From Candidatus Methanoperedens sp. (GTDB lineage Archaea; Halobacteriota; Methanosarcinia; Methanosarcinales; Methanoperedenaceae): a stretch of 36,626 nucleotides of DNA. The position numbers and the translations under genes are program-made. Every line of letters starts with the position of its first letter. Position 1 is the first letter of the stretch. The notes below the pieces were generated by a model. The model saw nothing but the letters and a program-made list of their open reading frames with translations, was not told where the DNA came from and searched no databases. Shown here piece after piece: positions 1 through 8,623 of this stretch. The stretch lies in assembly GCA_027460585.1 (NCBI GenBank), contig JAPZAP010000089.1, forward strand, positions 1 through 36,626. Direction: 5' to 3'.

Positions 1-2
1 AT

Positions 3-98
3 GAGAAAAAAGTTACACCTTATGGAAATGGTGCCAAAATAGATGCTCAAAAAAAGCACATAGGTAAAAGAGTATTCGTTATTGTTCTAAAGGACTGA
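3..98 (+). CDS. DUF2080-like transposase-associated protein, C-terminal part only
   Basis: The window opens inside a reading frame that runs without a stop from base 3 to a TGA at 96-98. The 31 visible residues begin [16 protein letters not shown] and end RVFVIVLKD. This fits the C-terminal swapped-hairpin-like half of small archaeal DUF2080 proteins (typical tail: VTPFGN.AHV..PK..VGK.V.VVILK), which are usually encoded beside archaeal insertion-sequence transposases. The role of the family is not established. If correct, the left edge of the window is the edge of a mobile element and the F430 genes lie next to it. The call rests on a short stretch recognised from memory. Confidence 0.55.
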   Translation, partial: EKKVTPYGNGAKIDAQKKHIGKRVFVIVLKD

Positions 99-205
99 TT
101 GTTTGAATGAGAGGGTATCTTTCAATTTTGTCCCACAGCCATCCCATAGATAAGATTTTTAATGTATAAGATAATTTTGTTCTGCAATAAACCCGGAGAA
201 AAAGG

Positions 206-1327
206 ATGCCCGTAAAAAAAGAAAAAGAACCACTTATTATGCACCCGCGACCAAGCTCGATAGTCGCTGCACTGTATACACTTAGAGATCTTGATACTGA
301 TGTCGTAATATTGCATGGTCCGCCCGGATGCAGCTTCAAGCATGCCCGGCTCCTTGAGGAAGACGGAATGAGAGTTGTTACGACTTCGCTTGATGAAACA
401 GGATTTGTTTTTGGTGGAAAAGATGCTCTTGTGGAAGTGCTTGAAAAAGTCATAGAGCGCTTCCATCCCAAACGCATAGGTATTGTAGGCACATGCGCAA
501 GCATGATTATAGGAGAAGAACTTCACGAGGCGGTTACAGAAGTACAGCCTGATGTACCTGTGATCGAGGTTGAAGTCCATGCCGGATACAGAGATAATAC
601 AAAAGGTGTAATTATTGCGCTGGAATCTGCGCTAGCTTCCGGGATCATCAGCGAAGCAGAATTCGAGAGACAAAAAGCCCTGCTTAAGGAAGCCACAATG
701 GTTGAAAAACGGCACGGCGCCGCCAGCAAGGAATATCTCGAACCAAACCGCGGGGATCTGAAATACAAAGTAGCGGAAAGATTGCTAGAATTGATAAAAC
801 AGGGGAAAAAAGGGATCAATATACTCAATGCAAAGAAGGAAACTGCTTTTATGTTCGCAGATATAAACCTCGCTGTGGCAGAAGTTGCGCAAAAGCTCGG
901 ATACGGTTCAAATATTGTCAATATGGTAAATCTTGATGTAAATGTCGGGCTTCCCAAGAACAGGCGAAACGCCCGTGAGATAAAAGATGACCTGAGCCAG
1001 AAAGGTTTTGAGTTCCATCATATTATCGGAGGTCTGGATGAGTATCCCATAGCCGGGAATACAGCAAGCCAGATCATTGGCGAAAAGTACAGCGATTATG
1101 ATTTTGCGGTCATAGCGGGTGTCCCTCATGCACTTCCTATGGACAATATAAAGAACATGGAATTATTTTCAATAACTAATGGGCCTCGCCAGGTCGTGCC
1201 TTTAAAAGAGATGGGACATACCCATGTCGTTGTGGAAATCGACCTGCACCCCAAGACGCTGGGAGTGAGCCACATTGTTGAATCTGAATTCGGAGCTACG
1301 CTTCGGGAGATGGCTAAAGATGCCTAA
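206..1327 (+). CDS. cfbD: Ni-sirohydrochlorin a,c-diamide reductive cyclase, catalytic subunit CfbD (NifD-like)
   Basis: CfbD works with CfbC in the six-electron reduction and lactam-ring closure of Ni-sirohydrochlorin a,c-diamide to 15,17(3)-seco-F430-17(3)-acid, the penultimate stage of coenzyme F430 synthesis. The 373-residue protein has NifD/BchN-like organisation; Cys42 (in [10 protein letters not shown]) and Cys97 (in [10 protein letters not shown]) are candidate ligands of the [4Fe-4S] cluster shared between subunits. It matches the family also known as methanogenesis marker 13. The ATG at 206 follows GGAG at 195-198, and an AT-rich TATA-like stretch lies at 157-173. The reading frame of cfbC starts inside its last codons (8-nt overlap), so the two subunits are translationally coupled. 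cfbA and cfbE are not in the window. Confidence 0.93.
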   Translation: MPVKKEKEPLIMHPRPSSIVAALYTLRDLDTDVVILHGPPGCSFKHARLLEEDGMRVVTTSLDETGFVFGGKDALVEVLEKVIERFHPKRIGIVGTCASMIIGEELHEAVTEVQPDVPVIEVEVHAGYRDNTKGVIIALESALASGIISEAEFERQKALLKEATMVEKRHGAASKEYLEPNRGDLKYKVAERLLELIKQGKKGINILNAKKETAFMFADINLAVAEVAQKLGYGSNIVNMVNLDVNVGLPKNRRNAREIKDDLSQKGFEFHHIIGGLDEYPIAGNTASQIIGEKYSDYDFAVIAGVPHALPMDNIKNMELFSITNGPRQVVPLKEMGHTHVVVEIDLHPKTLGVSHIVESEFGATLREMAKDA

Positions 1328-2111
1328 ACAGATCGCAATTTATGGGAAAGGCGGCATTGGAAAATCAAGCACAGCTTCCAATGTGGCTGCCGCCTGCGCC
1401 GACGAGGGTTATCGCGTTACAATAATCGGATGCGATCCAAAAAGCGATTCATCCATTACACTTCTCCAGGGAAGACGAATCCCCACGATCATGGACCTGA
1501 TGAGGGAAGAAGTGGATATCAAGGAAGAGGATATCGTATTTATTGGCTACAAAGGTGTTAAATGCGTTGAGATCGGAGGCCCTGAACCGGGCATAGGCTG
1601 CGCAGGAAGGGGTATTATCGTTGCTATAAGCCTTCTTAAGAAGATATCAAGTGCAATTGAGGACACTGACCTTGTTATTTACGATGTGCCCGGTGATATC
1701 GTGTGCGGAGGGTTTGTCGCGCCTGTCAAGAAAGGACTTGTGAATGAAACATTTGTGCTCACATCTGGCGAATACATGCCACTTTATGCCGCAAACAATA
1801 TCTGTAAAGGGCTTGCACGACTTGACGTGGCCTTAAATGGTGTGATATGCAACTCACGCGGCGCGCTGAATGAGGAAAATATCGTAAATGAATTCGCAAA
1901 AGAGATCGGAAGCCAGCTTCTTGCTTTTATCCCCAAGGATGTGCTTGTCCAGACATGTGAAAGGGATGGTTTTTCAGTCATTGAGAAAGCTCCCAATTCC
2001 GAAATTGCAGGAGTATACCGGAAACTTGCCAGAAGCATTATGGGGAAAAGAGTTGGAAAGATCCCTGAGCCGCTTGATGATAAGAGATTAAGGGAATTGA
2101 CCAGGATATAA
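1320..2111 (+). CDS. cfbC: Ni-sirohydrochlorin a,c-diamide reductive cyclase, reductase subunit CfbC (NifH-like)
   Basis: CfbC is the ATP-dependent electron donor to CfbD, homologous to nitrogenase Fe protein NifH and BchL. From the ATG at 1320 it is 263 residues, beginning [17 protein letters not shown] with the P-loop at residues 9-17. Cys94 (GIGCAGRG) and Cys129 (DIVCGGF) are the expected ligands of the [4Fe-4S] cluster that bridges the homodimer. An upstream in-frame start exists, but this ATG is preferred because the protein then begins exactly at the NifH N-terminus and GGGAG at 1305-1309 is correctly spaced. It overlaps the cfbD stop by 8 nt. Being next to cfbD and near cfbB separates it from true NifH. 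Confidence 0.93.
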   Translation: MPKQIAIYGKGGIGKSSTASNVAAACADEGYRVTIIGCDPKSDSSITLLQGRRIPTIMDLMREEVDIKEEDIVFIGYKGVKCVEIGGPEPGIGCAGRGIIVAISLLKKISSAIEDTDLVIYDVPGDIVCGGFVAPVKKGLVNETFVLTSGEYMPLYAANNICKGLARLDVALNGVICNSRGALNEENIVNEFAKEIGSQLLAFIPKDVLVQTCERDGFSVIEKAPNSEIAGVYRKLARSIMGKRVGKIPEPLDDKRLRELTRI

Positions 2112-2153
2112 GATTTTGGAGTAATGTACTTAATGGAACCGCAGAAACAATTT

Positions 2154-2205
2154 AAACAACGAACTCGAACAAACTAATACGAACTGTTGAAATGGTTCGT
2201 TGTTT
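2154..2205 (+). repeat. Hairpin-forming ACGAACT-type repeat downstream of cfbC
   Basis: An 11-nt arm at 2154-2164 (AAACAACGAAC) is perfectly complementary to 2195-2205, with about 30 nt between. The interior carries further CGAAC units. The same family recurs at 5528-5601 downstream of tatC, so both copies sit just after the end of a gene pair. It could form an RNA stem at the 3' end of the cfbDC transcript, but there is no following T-run to call a terminator. Confidence 0.6.
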
Positions 2206-2304
2206 TCATAACATGCAACGGTTTTTTGACATTATAGAATGGCAAGAAATAAAATGTGTAAAAATATATGTATTAACCAGTCAATAATACTCCAGTGAAT
2301 CAAA

Positions 2305-2559
2305 ATGATATCCAAAAACAGATATGAAACTATTCTATTAAAAGAAATTCATGGTCTTTCTGATCTGGAATTATTTAAAGTTATCAAAACTATACATTTC
2401 CTCAAAGAAGAAATCCTGAAAGGAAAACGGGAAAATGTGGAAGATGTTCTCAAGTTCGCTGGAATATGGAAAGATTTTCCTCAAAGAGAACTGGATATTT
2501 TTTCGGAAATCATGAAAGAGCGAGAGAAATTTAGTGAAGGAAGGACTAAATTTGAATAG
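2305..2559 (+). CDS. Putative antitoxin of a VapBC-like pair
   Basis: This 84-residue, charged, mostly helical protein precedes a PIN-domain toxin and overlaps it, which is the usual antitoxin position. I do not recognise a DNA-binding domain; the middle section (LELFKVIKTIHFLKEEI) looks like the amphipathic helix by which small archaeal antitoxins wrap their PIN partner, and the C-terminal FSEIMKEREKF would fit the toxin-contacting tail. A TATA-like AAAAATATATG lies at about 2261-2272 and there is no Shine-Dalgarno sequence, suggesting a short-leader or leaderless transcript. Base composition is AT-richer than the F430 genes on either side, consistent with an inserted accessory module. The antitoxin role is inferred from position. 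Confidence 0.6.
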   Translation: MISKNRYETILLKEIHGLSDLELFKVIKTIHFLKEEILKGKRENVEDVLKFAGIWKDFPQRELDIFSEIMKEREKFSEGRTKFE

Positions 2560-2953
2560 CTTAACATTGGATACAGATATCGTAATAGAATTACTAAGGG
2601 GAAATGATATCGTAAAAAGAAAAATGGAACAACTTCCTAAAGATACATTGATTCATATAACTGGTCTAACAGTTTATGAATTGTATAAAGGGGTTTCATT
2701 TGTTGGGTCGAAAAAGCTGGAAAATGATCTTGAGAAGTTCATAGGGAGTGTTGAAGTTCTTCAGCTTGATTCGTATATCGAGAAGGAAGCCGGGAAAATC
2801 TATGCATTACTTAAGAAAAAAGGGGAGATTATAAGTGATGCTGATATTCTGATAGCTGCTACTGTTATTGCAAACAATAGCAAACTGGTTACGAATAATG
2901 AAAACCATTTTAAGAGAATAAATGATCTGAAATTTGAAAATTGGATCCAATAA
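2552..2953 (+). CDS. vapC: PIN-domain ribonuclease toxin, VapC family
   Basis: VapC toxins are Mg-dependent endoribonucleases that cut tRNA or rRNA when freed from their antitoxin. The protein is about 133 residues and shows the acidic PIN residues in order: the first Asp pair in LTLDTDIVIELLRG, a Glu in TGLTVYELYKG, and the Asp pair in ISDADILIAAT, followed by LVTNNENHFKRI where the last Asp of the usual TxDxxF motif is replaced by Asn/Glu. A GTG at 2534 is also in frame, but TTG at 2552 is favoured because GGAAGGA at 2539-2545 is ideally placed and the core fold begins immediately after. The TTG overlaps the antitoxin stop by 8 nt. Confidence 0.85.
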   Translation: MNSLTLDTDIVIELLRGNDIVKRKMEQLPKDTLIHITGLTVYELYKGVSFVGSKKLENDLEKFIGSVEVLQLDSYIEKEAGKIYALLKKKGEIISDADILIAATVIANNSKLVTNNENHFKRINDLKFENWIQ

Positions 2954-2975
2954 TTAATCCACGAATGAGAAGAAC

Positions 2976-3275
2976 ATGCCGGGAAACTTAAATATTTCAG
3001 GGTCTGTAAAAGACTATCTTGAAAAGATCATAGATGATGATAAAAAAATTTGGGTTAATGATTTCTATACAGAACTCCTGGCAAAAGAAATCATACCTGT
3101 CAGTCTCAAACTCATGGTCAGAAAAGAACATTATCAGACTGTTTTTGATGTGTCTGAACTTTTAGCGAAAGAAAGCAAATTGATAATTTCCGGTGGATCA
3201 GGTTCAGGAAAAACAATCACGCTCAAATGGCTGAATGCAATTAATCTGCGTTCATCCGCGTTAATCTGCGGTTAA
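2976..3275 (+). pseudogene. Truncated P-loop (NACHT/STAND-like) NTPase fragment
   Basis: The frame encodes 99 residues: a helical N-terminal region, then KLIISGGSGSGKTITLKW, a complete Walker A motif at about residues 69-83. The chain ends only some 15 residues after the P-loop, with no Walker B, sensor or effector region, so it cannot be a working NTPase. Spacing of the N-terminal helices to the P-loop resembles NACHT/STAND ATPases of the kind used in antiviral and signalling proteins, but the fragment is too short for a firm family. The last residues (NLRSSALICG) are coded by a short intergenic repeat at 3244-3274, so the truncation coincides with that repeat. Confidence 0.6.
3244..3274 (-). 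repeat. Triplet 10-nt repeat, CGCAGAT type
   Basis: On the minus strand this reads as three 10-nt units beginning CGCAGAT, CGCGGAT and CGCAGAT. The same family occurs in plus orientation at 32212-32246. It forms the 3' end of the truncated NTPase frame, supplying its last codons and its TAA stop. Confidence 0.75.
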
Positions 3276-3342
3276 ATTTTCGAGTTCACCAACCATTATT
3301 TAAATATCCGGAAGATACAACTATATAAAAGGAAAGAAAAAA

Positions 3343-4770
3343 ATGACCGAAATGCTAACAATCCCCCGCATCCTCATCGCAGGTGACCGCTCATCTGCTG
3401 GAAAAACCACGATCTCTATCGGCATAATGTCGGTGCTCAGGGATATGGGTTATAATGTCCAGCCGTATAAAGTCGGGCTTGATTTCATTGACCCCAGCTA
3501 CCATACTGAAGTTACGGGCAGGTATTCAAGGAATCTTGATGGTTATTTGATGTCGAAAGATGCTGTATGTGAGGTTTTTTCACATGCGACAAAAGGCGCT
3601 GATATTGCTGTTATTGAAGGCGTAAGAGGGCTTTTTGAGGGGCTTGAAGCAACAAGTGATATCGGAAGCACTGCCCAGATCGCAAAAATATTACAATGCC
3701 CTGTTATTCTTGCGATAAATGCAAGAAGTATTACCCGAAGTACTGCAGCGCTTGTTTCCGGATACAAATCGTTTGATCCCGAAGTGAACATAGTGGGTGT
3801 GATCCTGAATAACATCGGGAGCAAGCGTCATGCTGAGAAAGCAAAGATTGCTATTGAAACTTATACAGACACGCCTGTAATCGGGGTGATCCCGCGCAAT
3901 GACTCGATGAAGATCTCAATGAGGCATCTTGGGCTAATTCCTGCTCTTGAAGGGAGGCGAAGAGTGGCGGATTTTGATGTAAACCTGGGAAGAATAAAGG
4001 AGATCATTAAAGAAGGAATTGATATCGACAGGTTTATTTCTATTGCTAATTCCGCTCCCCCGCTTGAAAAGCCGCAAGAGAATATCTTTAAACTGCAACA
4101 ACGACAGGGCATAATTAAGATCGGTGTGGCTCTTGATGAGGCTTTTAATTTTTATTACCGTGACAATCTTGAATTGCTTGAGCTTGCGGGGGCGGAACTT
4201 GTATATTTCAGCCCTGTAAATGATACGACTCTTCCTGATGTGGATGCGTTATATATCGGCGGGGGTTATCCCGAATTATTCACGAATGAACTGGAAGATA
4301 ATACTTCCATGCGCGAGGCCATAAAACAAGTTTCAGCAGATGGTCTTCCCATTTATGCAGAGTGCGGCGGACTTATGTATCTCACGCAGGAGATCACGAC
4401 AAATGTTGCCGGGAGCGGGAATTATCACATGGCAGAAATGAAAGGAGGGACTTTCAGGATGGTTGGAGCCCTTCCCGGAAAGACTTTGATGGGGCATAAA
4501 AGGGTCGTAAGTTATAATATTGGCAGCTTTATTGAAGATAATATTATTGGAAAAGCAGGAGCTTCGTTTATCGGTCATGAATTCCATCATTCTGAGATAG
4601 TGGATATTCCAGAAGATACTCATTTTGCTATTAAGCTGGAACGCGGCGTAGGAATAAAAGGTGACCTGGATGGGATTATTGTAAAGAATACTATGGCAGC
4701 TTATGCCCATTTGCATGCTGCTTCATATACTGGTTTTGCGAAGTCTTTCGTGGATTTTTCAGCGTTATGA
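3343..4770 (+). CDS. cfbB: Ni-sirohydrochlorin a,c-diamide synthase CfbB (CbiA-like)
   Basis: CfbB amidates the a and c acetate side chains of Ni-sirohydrochlorin using glutamine and ATP, making the substrate of CfbCD. The 475-residue protein has the two CbiA domains: an N-terminal dethiobiotin-synthetase-like ATPase with P-loop GDRSSAGKTT (about residues 13-22) and KVGLDFIDPSYH, and a C-terminal class I glutamine amidotransferase domain with YIGGGYPE, nucleophile Cys341 in YAECGGLMYL, and a His-rich GHEFHHSE near the end. CbiA of cobamide synthesis is the alternative; placement about 1.2 kb after cfbC favours CfbB, though some enzymes may serve both pathways. TATA-like sequences at about 3297-3306 and 3321-3330 suggest its own promoter. 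Its stop overlaps tatC by 4 nt. Confidence 0.87.
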   Translation: MTEMLTIPRILIAGDRSSAGKTTISIGIMSVLRDMGYNVQPYKVGLDFIDPSYHTEVTGRYSRNLDGYLMSKDAVCEVFSHATKGADIAVIEGVRGLFEGLEATSDIGSTAQIAKILQCPVILAINARSITRSTAALVSGYKSFDPEVNIVGVILNNIGSKRHAEKAKIAIETYTDTPVIGVIPRNDSMKISMRHLGLIPALEGRRRVADFDVNLGRIKEIIKEGIDIDRFISIANSAPPLEKPQENIFKLQQRQGIIKIGVALDEAFNFYYRDNLELLELAGAELVYFSPVNDTTLPDVDALYIGGGYPELFTNELEDNTSMREAIKQVSADGLPIYAECGGLMYLTQEITTNVAGSGNYHMAEMKGGTFRMVGALPGKTLMGHKRVVSYNIGSFIEDNIIGKAGASFIGHEFHHSEIVDIPEDTHFAIKLERGVGIKGDLDGIIVKNTMAAYAHLHAASYTGFAKSFVDFSAL

Positions 4771-5474
4771 GTAATGTACCAGGCGATACTGAGCTGCCAA
4801 TTGAGGAGCATGTCAAAGAACTGCGCACAAGAATGATGACAGTCGTAATTCCGGTTCTAATAATTACTTCGATCGTGTTTGTTTATTCAGGTCAGCTTTT
4901 AAGGATCATATGGGACCTGACTATTCCGGGACCAATGACAATATATTCCCCGATGGAACTTATTATAACAAGAATGGTGCTTTCCCTGATGTGCGCGCTT
5001 TTTGTGGGGATACCGTTATTTGTTTATGAAGGCTTCATGTTCATGGGAAGAGGCCTTTATCCAAATGAAAAAAAATTCTTCCTAAAGATCGTCCCATTTT
5101 CTTTTATCCTGTTCCTGGCAGGTGCATTAGTGGGATTTTTTGTTTTTGTGCCGATTTTGTTCAAATATACGATGCTTTATTCAAGCGATGTGGCAAGTCC
5201 GCAGATCTCGGTAATAAAAGCTATCAATACAATAATTACGATGGTCATTGGTTTTGGACTTGTTTTCCAGCTTCCACTTATTCTCATTTTTGCGATCAAG
5301 ATGGGTCTTTTGAAAACAGGATTTTTCACAGGAAAACGCAAATTCATTTATGGAGCTATTCTTGCGCTGGCGGTATTTGTATCCCCTGACCCGACATCTA
5401 TTTCGGAATTGCTGTTGGCAGTTGTTCTGGTAATACTGTTTGAATTCAGCCTGTTGATTGCGAAATATTTTTGA
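4767..5474 (+). CDS. tatC: Sec-independent protein translocase subunit TatC
   Basis: TatC is the membrane receptor for twin-arginine signal peptides in export of folded, often metal-containing, proteins. The 235-residue protein has six hydrophobic spans and family landmarks: the N-terminal cytoplasmic EEHVKELRTR, GRGLYPNEKKF after the second span, GFGLVFQLPLIL, and the GKRKFIYGAILALAVFVSPDP segment. It overlaps cfbB through ATGA (4767-4770), so it is probably in the same transcript, although no functional link to F430 is known. No tatA is visible nearby. Exported multihaem or molybdenum respiratory enzymes would be likely clients in a Methanoperedens-type organism; that is inference. Confidence 0.92.
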   Translation: MSNVPGDTELPIEEHVKELRTRMMTVVIPVLIITSIVFVYSGQLLRIIWDLTIPGPMTIYSPMELIITRMVLSLMCALFVGIPLFVYEGFMFMGRGLYPNEKKFFLKIVPFSFILFLAGALVGFFVFVPILFKYTMLYSSDVASPQISVIKAINTIITMVIGFGLVFQLPLILIFAIKMGLLKTGFFTGKRKFIYGAILALAVFVSPDPTSISELLLAVVLVILFEFSLLIAKYF

Positions 5475-5527
5475 ATTGAGCTCAAGGCAAATCTATAAGA
5501 TAGCTTATCAAAAACAAGAATAACGTC

Positions 5528-5601
5528 AACAACGAACTGTACGAACTGAAACGAACTCCAGTAGCGTGAGTTCTTATTGAGTTCGTCGTGAGTTAGTTGT
5601 T
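5528..5601 (+). repeat. ACGAACT-type repeat, imperfect hairpin, within the 5475-5907 gap
   Basis: Three ACGAACT units at 9-10-nt spacing (about 5531-5558) are followed by inverted GAGTTC/GAGTTCG/GAGTTAG units up to 5601; the outer arms 5528-5537 and 5592-5601 pair at 9 of 10 positions. It is the same family as 2154-2205. The rest of this 433-nt gap (5602-5907) is AT-rich with no frame I can recognise; its end should hold the promoter of the next operon (a TATA-like TTGATATATTG lies at about 5853-5863). Confidence 0.6.
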
Positions 5602-5907
5602 AATTTCTCCATCTCGGTTGTTGGTTTTTTGCTATAAGATCAATCAAACTAAAAAAGTTCCAGATGAAATCATCCTGTATTAATCGTGTTATTATTGTCT
5701 TGGAAAATATAATCTTTCTATTTGGAAATTACGGAAGTTATTTTAATGTGAATCATTTAGCGTCAACATAATTTAGGAAGAAATTTTCAATCATACATAT
5801 GGTTATGATGATTAAATTTTTCCAACCGAAATAAAGGGGTTGAATAATAACCTTGATATATTGAATACGCAAACTTTAAGACTAGTTAAAAAGTATTAAG
5901 TTAAAAC

Positions 5908-7128
5908 GTGATAGAAAAAACCATTGCAGGATTGAAAGTAGGGGACGATCAACCTGTAAGGATAATGGGAGTAATTAATCTCAGTAAAGAATCTTTTTAT
6001 AAAAACTCCGTTGTTTCATCACAGAATGTTTATGATGCCGCCCTTAAAATGATAGAGCAAGGCGCAGACCTTATCGATATCGGAGCGCGCTCAACCTGGC
6101 CTCTTGCAGCAAAGATCACAAAAGATGAGGAGCGCTCGCGCCTGATACCCGCGGTAAGAGCACTTGCAGGCATTTCTGTGCCTCTGTCAGTGGATACGAT
6201 GTTTTCAGACATAGCAAAAGAAGCGCTTGTGGAGGGAGCATCGATCATAAACGATGTTAGCGGCTTCACGGCGGATGAAAAAATGGTTGATGTGGCGGAA
6301 AAATACTCCTGCCCGGTGATACTGATGGCAAGCAACAATATTCCTGGCGACCCTGTTGGTATGAATGCCATAATGGAGTCCCTCGAAAGGATAATTTCGC
6401 ATGCGCAGGATAGCGGAATATCCCCGGACAATATTATAATCGACCCTGCAATTGGAAAATGGACTCCGGAGAAACTTGCGATGTATGATTACGAGACCAT
6501 AGATAATATCAAAAGACTCAGGATATTTAAAAAACCCATACTTGCAGCAATTTCCCGCAAATCATTTATCGGTGAAACCTTAAACAAACCGGCAACTGAC
6601 AGGCTTTATGGAAGCCTTGCCGCTACTGCTATCGCTGTGAGAAACGGGGCACATATAATTAGAACCCATGATGTAGCGCCAACCGTGGAAGCCGTCAGGG
6701 TCGCCCAGGCGGCAAGAGCAAGAATACCGGCTGTCAGATCAGGAAGCATCGAGGCCGAAATGCTGGATATTAAAAACGTGGACGACTGCCAGAAAGAGAT
6801 GATATCGATCGGGGCAACAACAATTGGAAGCCATATAATGAAGAAAAAAACTTTACTCTTTAATATATTACTCAATAATATCAGCACAACCGAAGCGCTC
6901 ATAATCAAGCAGGAGATGCTTGCAAGAGGCTCAGATACTGCTCTTCCCCGCGAAGCTGTTTCTCATGAAGCAGATAAAGTAAGCCTGATCATTTCAGGGA
7001 CACAATTGCAGTTTGAACGTCTTTGCAATAAACTGCGCCACCAGGCAAGAGGACTTCCCATGATCGCGGAAATGCTCATCGAATTAATGAATAAGAACAA
7101 CGACGCAATTTTTAAATATTCAAGATAA
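5908..7128 (+). CDS. folP: Dihydropteroate synthase with an extra C-terminal domain
   Basis: DHPS joins a pterin diphosphate to p-aminobenzoate (or an arylamine) in folate or methanopterin synthesis. Residues about 15-270 form the pterin-binding TIM barrel with recognisable motifs: MGVINLSKESF, IDIGARST, LSVDT, INDVSGF, DPAIGKW, SRKSFIGE and THDV. Residues about 280-406 form a second domain containing KQEMLARGSDTALPREAV and FERLCNKLRHQARGLP. From memory this resembles a domain found N-terminal to the barrel in longer clostridial-type DHPS; here it is C-terminal. The start is GTG at 5908 with no clear Shine-Dalgarno. It heads a four-gene operon with metV, metF and a ThiC-family gene, which favours a tetrahydrofolate role over methanopterin. 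Confidence 0.85.
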   Translation: MIEKTIAGLKVGDDQPVRIMGVINLSKESFYKNSVVSSQNVYDAALKMIEQGADLIDIGARSTWPLAAKITKDEERSRLIPAVRALAGISVPLSVDTMFSDIAKEALVEGASIINDVSGFTADEKMVDVAEKYSCPVILMASNNIPGDPVGMNAIMESLERIISHAQDSGISPDNIIIDPAIGKWTPEKLAMYDYETIDNIKRLRIFKKPILAAISRKSFIGETLNKPATDRLYGSLAATAIAVRNGAHIIRTHDVAPTVEAVRVAQAARARIPAVRSGSIEAEMLDIKNVDDCQKEMISIGATTIGSHIMKKKTLLFNILLNNISTTEALIIKQEMLARGSDTALPREAVSHEADKVSLIISGTQLQFERLCNKLRHQARGLPMIAEMLIELMNKNNDAIFKYSR

Positions 7129-7130
7129 GA

Positions 7131-7757
7131 ATGATAATTTCAAGGCTTAAAGAATTCGATGAAATACTGCAACTCCTTACCCAGAAGAATATCTTCATGA
7201 TCGGATGCGGTAAATGCGCCAAAAAGCAGCATACAGGTGGGGAACCTGAAGTTATTGACCTGAAGGAAAAATTAAAGGCCGCCGGTAAAAATATTACCGG
7301 CTGGACGGTTTTAAGTTCCGCGTGCAGCATCAATTCATGGGAGGATGTTCTAGTCCAGAATCCAGCTATCAACAAATCAGATGCTCTCCTTATAATGTCA
7401 TGCGGCGGAGGTGTTTCTGTTATCTCAAGATATGCAGGCATAAGTGTATATCCAGCGCTTGATACCGAATCTCTTGGAGGAGTATGCTGCAACGAAATAG
7501 TTACAGAGCTTTGCGGCATGTGCGGAGATTGCACGATATGGCAATACGGAGGGATTTGTCCGGAAACCCAGTGCTCAAAAAGTCTCTTGAATGGGCCATG
7601 CGGGGGCGCAGTTGAAGGGAAATGCGAAGTGGATGAGCGGGTATGCGCCTGGGATAAGATATTTGAAAGACTTAAAGAACTCGGAAAACTTGAAAATCTC
7701 GAAATAATTCATGAACCAAAAGACCACACAAAGAAATCCAGGGGGAAAAAGGTTTGA
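7131..7757 (+). CDS. metV: Methylenetetrahydrofolate reductase C-terminal-domain protein (MetV-like)
   Basis: MetV proteins (MTHFR_C domain, zinc- or cluster-binding) are accessory subunits of anaerobic MetF in acetogens and relatives, linking the flavoprotein to an electron donor. The 208-residue protein is Cys-rich: GCGKCAKK near residue 26, then CSINSW, MSCGGGVSV, GVCCNEI, LCGMCGDC, GICPETQCSKSLLNGPCGGAVEGKCEV and VCAW. The C-terminal Cys block is the family hallmark. It starts 2 nt after the DHPS stop and overlaps metF by 4 nt (TTGA), so reductase and partner are translationally coupled. The tail is lysine-rich. Confidence 0.87.
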   Translation: MIISRLKEFDEILQLLTQKNIFMIGCGKCAKKQHTGGEPEVIDLKEKLKAAGKNITGWTVLSSACSINSWEDVLVQNPAINKSDALLIMSCGGGVSVISRYAGISVYPALDTESLGGVCCNEIVTELCGMCGDCTIWQYGGICPETQCSKSLLNGPCGGAVEGKCEVDERVCAWDKIFERLKELGKLENLEIIHEPKDHTKKSRGKKV

Positions 7758-8623
7758 GCTTTGTTTCAACATTGCACTCCGGGAAATTCATAATTACGGC
7801 AGAGATAAGCCCGCCAAAAGGCACTGATACATCACGGATGAACAGGGATGCGGATCTATTAAAAGGCATAGCAGACGCAGTAAATGTGACTGATAACCAG
7901 AGGGCTGTGATGAGAATGAGCCCTCTTGCCGCATGTGGCCTCATTCAGGGAAAAGGAATTGAAACCATCATGCACATCACTTGCAGGGACAGGAACAGGC
8001 TTGCGCTCCAGTCAGACCTTTTAGGAGCAAATGCTATCGGCATACGAAATGTGCTTGTCATGTCGGGAGACCATCCGGTAAAAGGTGACCATGAAGGGGC
8101 AAAGCCGGTTTATGATGTGGATTCTGTGCAGCTTCTTGGGATTCTCCGGAAGCTCAATGAAGGATTTGATCTTTCAGGTAATGAACTGGCTGGCAGGACG
8201 GATATCTTTGCAGGCGCCGTGACAAACACGGAGTTAAATGAAGCCGCGCTTATCAAGTTTAAGAAGAAAATACAGATGGGCGCCAGTTTTTTTCAAACCC
8301 AGGCTGTATTTGATGTAAAGAGTTTTTCAGGATTTATGGAAAAAGTCAACGGAATAAGATTAAAAAATGTAAAGATAATCGCAGGGATAATCCCTTTGAG
8401 ATCGCTACGAAGCGCAGAATTCCTGAATAAGGTTCCAGGCATCAAAATTCCCGATGATATTGTGAGGAAAATGAAAGATTCGAAGAATCCTGAAGCGCAA
8501 GGCATGGAAATCGCAGCCCGGATAATAAAAGAAATACGACCACTGTGCGATGGCATTCACATAATGCCTGTTGGTAACCACGAAAATACAAAAACGATAC
8601 TTGAAATGGCTGATTTATTATGA
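7754..8623 (+). CDS. metF: 5,10-methylenetetrahydrofolate reductase MetF
   Basis: MetF is an FAD enzyme reducing methylene-H4folate to methyl-H4folate. The 289-residue length is typical, and AEISPPKGTD (catalytic Glu region), DAVNVTDNQ, THITCRDRN-like MHITCRDRNR, GDHPVKGD and the QTQAVFD segment are in order. It starts at TTG 7754, overlapping metV by 4 nt, with a purine-rich GGGGGAAAAAGG just upstream. In methanogens the equivalent step on tetrahydromethanopterin is done by Mer; MetF has been proposed to replace Mer in ANME-1. Here, beside DHPS and MetV, it more simply suggests a genuine folate branch supplying methyl groups. Whether the cell also has Mer cannot be seen. Confidence 0.9.
   Translation: MSFVSTLHSGKFIITAEISPPKGTDTSRMNRDADLLKGIADAVNVTDNQRAVMRMSPLAACGLIQGKGIETIMHITCRDRNRLALQSDLLGANAIGIRNVLVMSGDHPVKGDHEGAKPVYDVDSVQLLGILRKLNEGFDLSGNELAGRTDIFAGAVTNTELNEAALIKFKKKIQMGASFFQTQAVFDVKSFSGFMEKVNGIRLKNVKIIAGIIPLRSLRSAEFLNKVPGIKIPDDIVRKMKDSKNPEAQGMEIAARIIKEIRPLCDGIHIMPVGNHENTKTILEMADLL

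Noticed and set aside
1320-2111. Nitrogenase iron protein NifH
   Set aside because: The Cys positions match NifH, but the partner is CfbD, and there are no nifDK or nif accessory genes.
3343-4770. Cobyrinate a,c-diamide synthase CbiA as identity
   Set aside because: The fold is the same, but no other cobamide gene is present, while the other two F430 genes lie just upstream. A dual role cannot be excluded.
5475-5907. Riboswitch (folate or TPP) in the leader of the DHPS-metV-metF-thiC operon
   Set aside because: I could not find a TPP or THF riboswitch core such as CTGAGA...; the stretch is AT-rich, with one ACGAACT repeat only.
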